DNA of 64,000 bases from CALFMR01 sp035550595 (GTDB lineage Bacteria > Acidobacteriota > Vicinamibacteria > Vicinamibacterales > SCN-69-37), in assembly GCA_035550595.1 (NCBI GenBank), contig DASZOV010000115.1, forward strand, positions 1 through 64,000, written 5' to 3'. Position 1 is the stretch's first letter. Every line of letters begins with the position of its first letter. A program made the position numbers and the translations under genes. Below the pieces are notes generated by a model that worked only from the letters and a program-made list of their open reading frames with translations, did no database searches and was not told the DNA's origin. This document shows, piece by piece, positions 57,765 to 64,000 of this stretch.

Positions 57765-58388
57765 ATGACGGCCGTGCGCTTCGTTCTCGCCTCTGCCTCG
57801 CCACGTCGTCGCGAGCTCGTTGCCGCCGCAGGTCTCGAGTGCGACGTCGACGGAGTCGACGCCGACGAGAGCCGTCTGACCGACGAGCCCGCGGACGCGT
57901 ACGTCGAGCGGCTCGCGCTCCTCAAGGCGTCGATGGGCCTCGCCACACATCCCGATCGTGTGGTCGTCGGCGCCGACACGGCCGTGGTCGTCGACGACGA
58001 GATCCTCGGCAAACCCACCGACGAAGCGGACGCGGCGCACATGCTCCGCACGCTCAGCGGCCGCGCGCACGTCGTCATGACGGGCGTCGCCGTGGCGCAT
58101 GCGGGCGGCCTCGTGTCCGTGGTCGAGCGCACGACCGTCTGGGTCGCGCCGCTCTCCGAGGCGGCTGTCGCGTGGTACGTCGCGAGCGGGGAGCCCTTCG
58201 ACAAGGCCGGCGGCTACGCCATTCAGGGCCTCGCCTCGCGTTTCATCCCGCGGATCGACGGCTCGTACGCGAACGTCGTCGGGTTGCCCATCGCGGCGCT
58301 CGTGCGGCTCCTCGCGGGCATTGCCGGGCCGGGGCAGAGGTCGGACGATTTGATTGTTTCGCCGGCCGCGCCGTATTCTGAAGCGTGA
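57765..58388 (+). CDS. maf: Maf-family nucleotide pyrophosphatase
   Basis: The product is 207 residues. The Maf signature FVLASASPRRRELVAAAGLE is complete, with DESRLTDEPADAYVERLALL, VVVGADTAVVVDDEILGKP and AGGYAIQGLASRFIPRIDGS. Maf proteins hydrolyse non-canonical or modified nucleoside triphosphates (for example dTTP/UTP or m7GTP). It precedes ccmE by 13 bp and could be cotranscribed with the Ccm genes. Confidence 0.92.
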   Translation: MTAVRFVLASASPRRRELVAAAGLECDVDGVDADESRLTDEPADAYVERLALLKASMGLATHPDRVVVGADTAVVVDDEILGKPTDEADAAHMLRTLSGRAHVVMTGVAVAHAGGLVSVVERTTVWVAPLSEAAVAWYVASGEPFDKAGGYAIQGLASRFIPRIDGSYANVVGLPIAALVRLLAGIAGPGQRSDDLIVSPAAPYSEA

Positions 58389-58401
58389 CGGGGTGTAACG
58401 A

Positions 58402-58809
58402 ATGCCGACGAAGACCGCTCGCGCCGTGGTTTCAGTGCTCATCGTGGGCGGGGCGCTGAGCCTCCTGCTCTTCACGACGATGCGCGGCAGCGCGGAGTAC
58501 TACAAACACGTGGACGAAGTGATGGCCGACGCGCCCGCCTGGTACGGCAAGACGCTGCAGATGCACGGCTTCGTCGTCGACGGATCGGTCATGCGGCGTC
58601 CGAACACGCTCGACTACCGCTTCCAGGTCCAGAACAACGACGCGGTCGTCACGGCCAACTACACGGGCGTCGTGCCGGACACGTTCAAGGGCGGCACCGA
58701 GGTCGTCCTGACCGGCACGCTCACGCCGCAAGGGTTCCGCGTGGCCGATGGCGGCATCATGGCCAAATGCCCGTCGAAGTACGACCCCAATAAGATCCCG
58801 GTCCGTTAA
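58402..58809 (+). CDS. ccmE: CcmE haem chaperone, Cys-type (CxxxY)
   Basis: The product is 135 residues. A membrane anchor (VVSVLIVGGALSLLLFTTMR) precedes the OB-fold domain YYKHVDEVMADAPAWYGKTL followed by QMHGFVVDGSVMR. The haem-attachment site, normally a His in HxxxY, is Cys123 with Tyr127 (AKCPSKY). This places it in the Cys-type CcmE group known from deltaproteobacteria and archaea. It carries haem to CcmF. The CcmF-like gene starts immediately after the stop. Confidence 0.88.
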   Translation: MPTKTARAVVSVLIVGGALSLLLFTTMRGSAEYYKHVDEVMADAPAWYGKTLQMHGFVVDGSVMRRPNTLDYRFQVQNNDAVVTANYTGVVPDTFKGGTEVVLTGTLTPQGFRVADGGIMAKCPSKYDPNKIPVR

Positions 58810-61299
58810 ATGTCTTCAATCGGCACGTTCCTGCTGCTCGCCGCGTTCGTCACCGCGAGCGGCGCGTTCTCCGCCTCGATTGCCGGCGCACGCCGGAATC
58901 GCACCGCGCTCGTGGAAGGCGGCATCGGCCTCTTCCACATGGTGACGGCGCTCATGCTCGCCGCCTCCGCCATCATCGTCCACGCATTCGTCACAGGCGA
59001 TTACGGCATCAAATACGTCCAGCACTACTCGAACAGCGCGCAGCCGCTCTTCTACAAGCTGGCGTCGTACTGGGGCGGGCTCGACGGCTCGATCATGTTC
59101 TGGGTCACGCTGCTCTCGGCCTTCGGCAGCGTCGCGGTGCTCATCAACCGCGCCCGGTACCGGGTTCTGATTCCCTGGGTCATTGCGACGATTTCCGTGG
59201 TGGAGATGTTCTTCCTCTTCCTCATGGTGATCCACAACAACCCGTTCGAGCGCTTCCTGACGACGGCGCCGGCCGACGGGCGCGGGCTGAACCCGCTGCT
59301 CCAGAACTACTACATGGCGATCCACCCGCCGATGCTGTACCTCGGCTTCGTCGGGATGACGATCCCCTTCGCCTTCGGCATCGCCGCGCTCGCGAGCGGC
59401 CAGCTCGACGACGCGTGGCTCCGCGCGGTTCGCCGATGGACGATGCTCGCGTGGCTGTTCCTCACGGTCGGCCTCACGCTCGGCGCGCTCTGGGCGTATG
59501 AAGAGCTGGGCTGGGGCGGCTACTGGGGCTGGGATCCGGTCGAGAACGCGGGCCTGCTGCCATGGTTCACGGCCACGGCGTTCCTGCACTCGGTGATGGT
59601 GCAGGAACGGCGCGGCATGCTGAAGATCTGGAACGTGTCGCTCGTCATCGTCACGTTCTTCCTGACGATCTTCGGCACGTTCATGACGCGGTCGGGCGTC
59701 GTCCAGTCCGTGCACGCCTTTGGCGAGGACAAGGCGCTCGCCTGGATGTTCACGGTCTTCATGATCGCGTCGCTCGTCGTGAGTTTCGCGCTCGTGATCT
59801 ATCGGATGCCGCTCCTGCGCGCGCGCAACGAGCTCGATTCATGGGCATCGCGCGAGGCGGCGTTCCTCGTCAACAACTGGATTCTCCTGTTCGCGGCGTT
59901 CTTCGTCCTCTTCGCGACGATGTTCCCGACGCTGAGCGAGGCGATCACGGGCGATCGGCTGACGGTCGGCGCGCCCGTCTTCGACAAATGGCTCACGCCG
60001 GTCGGCCTGCTGCTCCTCGCGCTCACCGGCATCGGCCCGCTGCTCGCCTGGCGCAAGTCCACGATTTCGAATCTCGTGCAGCAGTTTGCCTGGCCGATGG
60101 CCGGTGCCGTCCTCATGACGGGCGGCACGATGGCCATGGGCTTCGCCTTCTGGGCCGAGGCGCTGTGCTTCGGCATCTGCGCGTTCGTCGCGGTGACGAT
60201 CGCGCAGGAGTTCATTCGCGGGTCAAGCGTGCGCCAGCGCGCGACGGGCACCGACCGCTTCACGGCGCTCGTCGGTCTGTTCTCACGGTCGCGACGCCGT
60301 TACGGCGGCTACATCGTCCACCTTGGCATCGTGCTGGTCTTCCTTGGCTTTGCCGGCAACGGCTTCGAGCGACATGAGACGGTGACGATGAAGCCGGGCC
60401 AGCGCTTCGAGCTGAAGCCGTACGCGGTGACCTACACGGGCCTCACGGTGACGCAGGACGCGCAGAAGCAGATGATCACGGGCCAGGTCGACGCGTTCCG
60501 TGGGACCAAGGCCATCGGCAGCATGTACCCGGCGCGCTGGTACTTCTTCGGTCACGAAGACGAGCCCACGACCGAGATCGCGCTACACCGGAGCGTGGCG
60601 GACGACCTGTACGTCGTGCTCGCGGGCTACGATGTCGGCACGCAGGAAGCGAGCATCGTCGTCCACGTCAACCCGCTCGTGAACTGGATCTGGATGGGCG
60701 TGGGCGTGATCATCATCGGCACGGGCATCGCGTTCCTGCCGGAGAGCGCGATGGCGTTCGCGCTCAGCCGCGTGCCGGCCGGCGCCGCGACCACGACGAC
60801 GCTCGCGTTGCTGCTAGCGCTGGGACTCAGCGGCGCGACGCTCCGGGCGCAGCACATGGGGCAGCCGGACCAGACGATCGTCGTGGCGCCCACGTCCGCG
60901 CTCGAAAAGCAGCTTCAGGGCGAGATCGTCTGCATGTGCGGCGGCTGCGGCCGCCAGCGCCTCAACGAGTGCAACGCCTGCAGCACGTCGGCGGCCATGC
61001 GCCAGGAACTGCACGAACTGGTCGCGCAGGGTCTGAGCCACGACGCGATCATCGCGCACTTCATCAAGGAATACGGCAGCCAGGAAGTGCTCGCCGCGCC
61101 GATCGACACCGGGTTCAACCGCCTGCTGTGGCTGTTTCCGTACGCGCTCGGCTTCGTCGGCGTCGTGAGCGTCGGCGGCATGGCCGTGAGCTGGTCACGG
61201 CGCCGCGCGAAGGCGCCCGACGCGCCGGCGGCCCACACGGCCACCTTCGATCCCGGTCTGCAGGAGCGGCTCGACGATGAGCTCCGCGACCTCGACTGA
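58810..61299 (+). CDS. ccmF: CcmF-CcmH fusion, cytochrome c haem lyase
   Basis: The product is 829 residues, longer than typical CcmF (about 640-660). Residues 1-660 are CcmF, with many helices and the WWD-type haem loop WGGYWGWDPVENAGLLPWFT plus GTFMTRSGVVQSVHAFGEDK. After about 690 comes a CcmH domain with the motif CMCGGCGRQRLNECNAC (Cys708-724) and a helix (LLWLFPYALGFVGVVSVGGM). CcmH reduces apocytochrome thiols before haem ligation. The Cys motif differs from the classic LRCxxC. Fusing the two makes the lyase and thiol reductant one polypeptide. Confidence 0.88.
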   Translation: MSSIGTFLLLAAFVTASGAFSASIAGARRNRTALVEGGIGLFHMVTALMLAASAIIVHAFVTGDYGIKYVQHYSNSAQPLFYKLASYWGGLDGSIMFWVTLLSAFGSVAVLINRARYRVLIPWVIATISVVEMFFLFLMVIHNNPFERFLTTAPADGRGLNPLLQNYYMAIHPPMLYLGFVGMTIPFAFGIAALASGQLDDAWLRAVRRWTMLAWLFLTVGLTLGALWAYEELGWGGYWGWDPVENAGLLPWFTATAFLHSVMVQERRGMLKIWNVSLVIVTFFLTIFGTFMTRSGVVQSVHAFGEDKALAWMFTVFMIASLVVSFALVIYRMPLLRARNELDSWASREAAFLVNNWILLFAAFFVLFATMFPTLSEAITGDRLTVGAPVFDKWLTPVGLLLLALTGIGPLLAWRKSTISNLVQQFAWPMAGAVLMTGGTMAMGFAFWAEALCFGICAFVAVTIAQEFIRGSSVRQRATGTDRFTALVGLFSRSRRRYGGYIVHLGIVLVFLGFAGNGFERHETVTMKPGQRFELKPYAVTYTGLTVTQDAQKQMITGQVDAFRGTKAIGSMYPARWYFFGHEDEPTTEIALHRSVADDLYVVLAGYDVGTQEASIVVHVNPLVNWIWMGVGVIIIGTGIAFLPESAMAFALSRVPAGAATTTTLALLLALGLSGATLRAQHMGQPDQTIVVAPTSALEKQLQGEIVCMCGGCGRQRLNECNACSTSAAMRQELHELVAQGLSHDAIIAHFIKEYGSQEVLAAPIDTGFNRLLWLFPYALGFVGVVSVGGMAVSWSRRRAKAPDAPAAHTATFDPGLQERLDDELRDLD

Positions 61300-61873
61300 G
61301 GCGCGGGCGATGCCCCGCGACACCGGAGGCCTGCAGGCCTGGCACGTCTATCTCCTGGCGTCGCTCGCCGGCGCCACGGCTGCGGTCATCGTCTCGCGTC
61401 ATACGACTCCGCCGGCGCTCATCCTGCTGAGCGCGGCCATCATCGCGGCTGGCGCGGTCGCCACGGCGCTCCACTACGCGCTCGTCGGGTTCTTCGGCGG
61501 CCGCGGCACGCGCGAAGCGGGGCCCCTCTCCGAGTCCGTGCGCGAGCATCTCGAGCGCGAGAAGCGCCTCGTCCTGCGATCAATCAAAGAGCTCGAGTTC
61601 GATCACGAGATGGGGAAGGTGAGCGATGAGGACTTCGCCGAGATTGGATCGCGTCTCCGCGAGCACGCGCTGCAGATCCTGAAGGATCTCGAACGCGACG
61701 AAGCCGCGCGCACGGAACGTCGGCCTGCGGCGTCGACGGCGCAGCCGACTCAGCCCGTGGTCGTCGCGCCACCGCCGCCTGCCGCGCCTGCGGCCGTCGT
61801 CACGTGCGCGTCGTGCCAGGGCGAGAACGACGTCGACGCGCGGTTCTGCAAGCACTGTGGGGCGAAGTTGTGA
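61277..61873 (+). CDS. membrane protein with C-terminal zinc ribbon, in the Ccm operon
   Basis: The product is 198 residues from ATG 61277; ATG 61310 is also possible. It overlaps the ccmF-H gene by 23 bp. Two N-terminal helices (AWHVYLLASLAGATAAVIVS and ALILLSAAIIAAGAVATALH) precede a helical acidic region (KRLVLRSIKELEFDHEMGKV, SDEDFAEIGSRLREHALQ). A Pro/Ala linker then leads to a zinc ribbon CASCQGENDVDARFCKHCG. CcmI-like scaffolding is possible from position but not shown by sequence. Confidence 0.65.
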   Translation: MSSATSTEARAMPRDTGGLQAWHVYLLASLAGATAAVIVSRHTTPPALILLSAAIIAAGAVATALHYALVGFFGGRGTREAGPLSESVREHLEREKRLVLRSIKELEFDHEMGKVSDEDFAEIGSRLREHALQILKDLERDEAARTERRPAASTAQPTQPVVVAPPPPAAPAAVVTCASCQGENDVDARFCKHCGAKL

Positions 61874-61875
61874 CG

Positions 61876-62907
61876 ATGGGCAGGAGAGTCCTTGCCGCGC
61901 TGGCGTGCGCTGCGATCCTCGCCGCGGCCATTCCCGCTGTCGCGCAGGTGGCCATGCCGGACCCGAAGCAGATTTCCGGTGTCCCGCTGCCGGCGAGTGA
62001 CGTGCCGGCCGGGACGATCACCGTCCGCGTCATTCGCGGCAGCTTCGCGAACAACCTCACGGGCGTCGACGTGACGTTCGACGTCGACGGGCAGTCGCGC
62101 GTCGTGAAGACGGACGCGAACGGCCGCGCGGAGATCGACGGCCTGGCCCCCGGCACGCACGTGACCGCGGCCGCTGTGGTCGACGGCGAGCGACTTCAAT
62201 CGCAGCCGATGACCATTGGGGCTGGCGGTTTCCGCGTCGTGCTGGCTGCCACTGACGCCGCGAGCGCAGCGCAGGCGCAGGAAGATCAGCAACTGGCGGC
62301 GGGACCTGCCGTGCGCGGCGCGGTTGCGCTCGGCCCGAGCTCGCGCATCGTGGCGGAGTTCTCCTCCGATCAGTTGACGATCTACTACGTCATCCAGGTC
62401 GTGAACACCGCGCGGACGCCCGTCGACATCGGCGGACCGCTCACGTTCGATCTGCCGGCCGAGGCGCTCGGCGCGTCGCTGCTCGAGCAGTCGTCGCCCA
62501 ACGCGCGCGTCAGCGGCACGCACGTCATCGTCACCGGCCCGTTTCCGCCGGGCACGACGAACGTCAACGTCGGCTTCGGCCTTCCGTACAGCGGCCCGGT
62601 TGCGCACCTTCAGCAGCGCTGGCCCGTCGCGCTGCCGCAAGTGTCGGTCTTCGCGTTGAAGACCGACGGACTCGACGTCCAGTCCTCGCAAATCACGAGC
62701 AAGCAGACGATGACCCAGCAGGGTGAGCAGGTCATCGTCGGCACCGGACCGGGGATCGCGGCTGGCCAGGTGATGGCGATCGACATCACGGGCCTGCCGT
62801 ATCACCATCAGTGGCCGCGCTACACGGCCCTCGCGGCGGCCAGCGTCGTCACGGTCATTGGGCTGTGGACCGCCTTCGGCCCCGCCTCGCGCCGGCGGAC
62901 GGCCTGA
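61876..62907 (+). CDS. secreted protein with carboxypeptidase-regulatory-like domain and C-terminal membrane helix
   Basis: The product is 343 residues from ATG 61876; GTG 61870 overlaps the previous stop. Signal peptide: RRVLAALACAAILAAAIPAV. A beta-sandwich domain follows (VDVTFDVDGQSRVVKTDANG, AEIDGLAPGTHVTAAAVVDG), then a second beta-rich domain and a C-terminal helix (YTALAAASVVTVIGLWTAFG) ending in RRR. It sits between the zinc-ribbon gene and ccmA, so its product may work near the haem export apparatus. No function is assigned. Confidence 0.6.
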   Translation: MGRRVLAALACAAILAAAIPAVAQVAMPDPKQISGVPLPASDVPAGTITVRVIRGSFANNLTGVDVTFDVDGQSRVVKTDANGRAEIDGLAPGTHVTAAAVVDGERLQSQPMTIGAGGFRVVLAATDAASAAQAQEDQQLAAGPAVRGAVALGPSSRIVAEFSSDQLTIYYVIQVVNTARTPVDIGGPLTFDLPAEALGASLLEQSSPNARVSGTHVIVTGPFPPGTTNVNVGFGLPYSGPVAHLQQRWPVALPQVSVFALKTDGLDVQSSQITSKQTMTQQGEQVIVGTGPGIAAGQVMAIDITGLPYHHQWPRYTALAAASVVTVIGLWTAFGPASRRRTA

Positions 62908-62915
62908 TCGGACCG

Positions 62916-63662
62916 TTGCCCGCGCCAGCCTCCGATCCCGCTGTCACGGCCGCGCACGACTTCGACCGCGTCGACGTCCGCGGCGTGTCGCGGCACTACG
63001 GCCGACGACGCGCGCTCTTCGAGATCACGACCAGTTTCCACGCCGGAGAAATCGTCGGCCTGCTCGGGCCGAACGGATCCGGCAAGTCGACGCTGCTCGG
63101 CGTCATCGCGACGATCGTGCGGCCCGCGTCGGGCGCAGTGAACTATGGCGGACGACCAGCACATGAGTGGGGCGACGCACTCCGCGGCCGCATCGGGATG
63201 CTCGGCCACGACCTGTTTCTATATGGCGATCTGACCGCGCGCGAGAACCTCGAGTTCTTCGGCCGCCTGCATCGCGTCCCGGATCTCGCGCGGCGCGTCG
63301 ACGCAGCCCTGGAGCACGCGCGGCTCGAGACGCGCGGCGGCGACCGCGTGGCCGGGTTCTCGCGCGGCATGCGTCAGCGGCTGGCGCTCGAGCGCGCGCT
63401 CATCCACGATCCGCGGCTGGTCCTGCTCGACGAGCCGTTCACGGGACTCGACGACGAGTCGACGTCTCTTCTCGTCGAGCGGCTACGCGCGCTCCGCGTC
63501 TCGGGTGCGATCGTGCTCATGGCCACGCACGACTTCGACACGGCAGACGGTCTGGTCGACCGCGCCGTCTGTCTGACGAACGGACGGCTGCAGCCGATTG
63601 AAGATGGCAACGGCACACTGCGCGAGCGGTTCCGCCGCGCGGTGGAAGCGAGGCGCGCGTGA
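62916..63662 (+). CDS. ccmA: ABC transporter ATPase, CcmA-like
   Basis: The product is 248 residues if TTG 62916 is used; no good ribosome site was seen, so the start is uncertain. Walker A GLLGPNGSGKSTLLGVIATI, signature FSRGMRQRLALERALIHDPR and Walker B LVLLDEPFTGLDDE are intact, followed by the H-loop VLMATHD. The position next to ccmB and the RALFEITTSFHAGEIVGL start suggest the Ccm ATPase CcmA, which powers holo-CcmE release. Confidence 0.8.
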   Translation: MPAPASDPAVTAAHDFDRVDVRGVSRHYGRRRALFEITTSFHAGEIVGLLGPNGSGKSTLLGVIATIVRPASGAVNYGGRPAHEWGDALRGRIGMLGHDLFLYGDLTARENLEFFGRLHRVPDLARRVDAALEHARLETRGGDRVAGFSRGMRQRLALERALIHDPRLVLLDEPFTGLDDESTSLLVERLRALRVSGAIVLMATHDFDTADGLVDRAVCLTNGRLQPIEDGNGTLRERFRRAVEARRA

Positions 63663-64000
63663 TTCGCGTGCTCGCCGACGCATGGCTCATCGCGCGCAAG
63701 GACCTGCGCGTCGAGTCGCGCAGCCGCGAGCTGGCGGCGACGACGCTGTTTTTCGCCGTGGCGTGCGTGCTCGTCTTCTCGTTCGCGTTCGTGCAAGAGG
63801 GGAGGGCGGTCGAGAACGCCGCGGCCGGGATCCTCTGGATCACGATTGCTTTCTCGGGCACGCTCGCGCTCGGCCGCACGTTCGAGCGCGAACGCCAGGG
63901 CGAGACGCTGCGCGCGCTGCTGCTCGCGCCGGTCGAACGGGCGTCGGTGTATCTGGGAAAACTGGCGGGCCTGCTGCTGCTCCTCGGCGCGATCGAGATC
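63659..64000 (+). CDS. ccmB: haem exporter protein CcmB, 5' part
   Basis: The first 114 residues are visible and the gene continues past the window. GTG 63659 overlaps the ccmA stop (GTGA). N-terminal VLADAWLIARKDLRVESRSR with LAATTLFFAVACVLVFSFAF is the CcmB signature (a K-D-L-x-x-E-x-R-x-R amphipathic lead followed by the first helix). RTFERERQGETLRALLLAPV is also typical. CcmB is the permease partner of CcmA. Confidence 0.82.
   Translation, partial: MIRVLADAWLIARKDLRVESRSRELAATTLFFAVACVLVFSFAFVQEGRAVENAAAGILWITIAFSGTLALGRTFERERQGETLRALLLAPVERASVYLGKLAGLLLLLGAIEI

Noticed and set aside
1..64000. tRNA, rRNA, riboswitch, IS element, prophage or CRISPR
   Set aside because: No such signals were seen in the intergenic gaps on visual reading. 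A covariance-model search (tRNAscan-SE, Infernal) was not possible here.

Overview
The window reads as chromosomal DNA of a GC-rich, Gram-negative bacterium. It encodes outer-membrane export parts, lipoproteins, a cytochrome c maturation (Ccm) system and a long exopolysaccharide operon. Gene content and style (BY-kinase EPS locus, GH97, M28 and M23 peptidases, carboxypeptidase-regulatory-like domains, CxxxY-type CcmE) fit an Acidobacteriota member, perhaps Vicinamibacteria-like; that placement is inference. Nearly every gene has long shadow ORFs in other frames because of the GC content. I found no rRNA, tRNA, CRISPR array, IS element or phage gene.

Region 1 (1-1.1 kb): the 5' end of an hspR-like repressor with a HAIR-type operator over its promoter, then a TerC-family membrane protein.

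Region 2 (1.27-32.7 kb): a same-strand EPS or surface-glycan locus. It opens with a NusG/RfaH-like factor, a repeat-bearing lipoprotein, a degenerate NtrC-like regulator and export genes (beta-barrel, Wza-like, Wzz/BY-kinase, Wzm, Wzt). Ten glycosyltransferases follow, with a Wzy-like polymerase, an asparagine synthase, a NodU-type carbamoyltransferase, a WcaJ-type initiating transferase, a geranylgeranyl-reductase-like flavoprotein, a nucleotidyltransferase-fold protein, an O-antigen-ligase-like protein and a HAD phosphatase. Many junctions are 1-4 bp stop/start overlaps, implying translational coupling. The locus mixes ABC-dependent export with Wzy-type parts, and no Wzx flippase was seen.

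Region 3 (33.0-38.5 kb): two small genes (one PilZ), then on the minus strand a compact lasso-peptide-type RiPP cluster in the order B1 (PqqD/RRE), C (cyclase), A (precursor), K (HPr-kinase-like), B2 (leader protease). The core does not fit the usual Gly1 plus Asp/Glu7-9 pattern in an obvious register, which makes this the most interesting system here.

Region 4 (38.7-47.3 kb): an M28 peptidase, YacG, then a phosphate/polyphosphate neighbourhood: two tandem thymidylate-kinase-like proteins, Ppx/GppA, SixA, GlgC, a PhoB-like regulator, a PhoU-like DUF47 protein and a PiT transporter. Both divergent intergenic regions carry GTTACAC direct repeats spaced 11 bp apart, which look like Pho boxes.

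Region 5 (47.3-57.5 kb): two MFS transporters, an SDR, a di-haem cytochrome c, a secreted hypothetical, a GH97 glycosidase, an M23 peptidase, a haem-binding protein and a YdjM-like membrane protein.

Region 6 (57.4-64 kb): DciA and Maf, then a Ccm operon: ccmE (Cys type), a ccmF-ccmH fusion, two accessory genes, ccmA and the start of ccmB.
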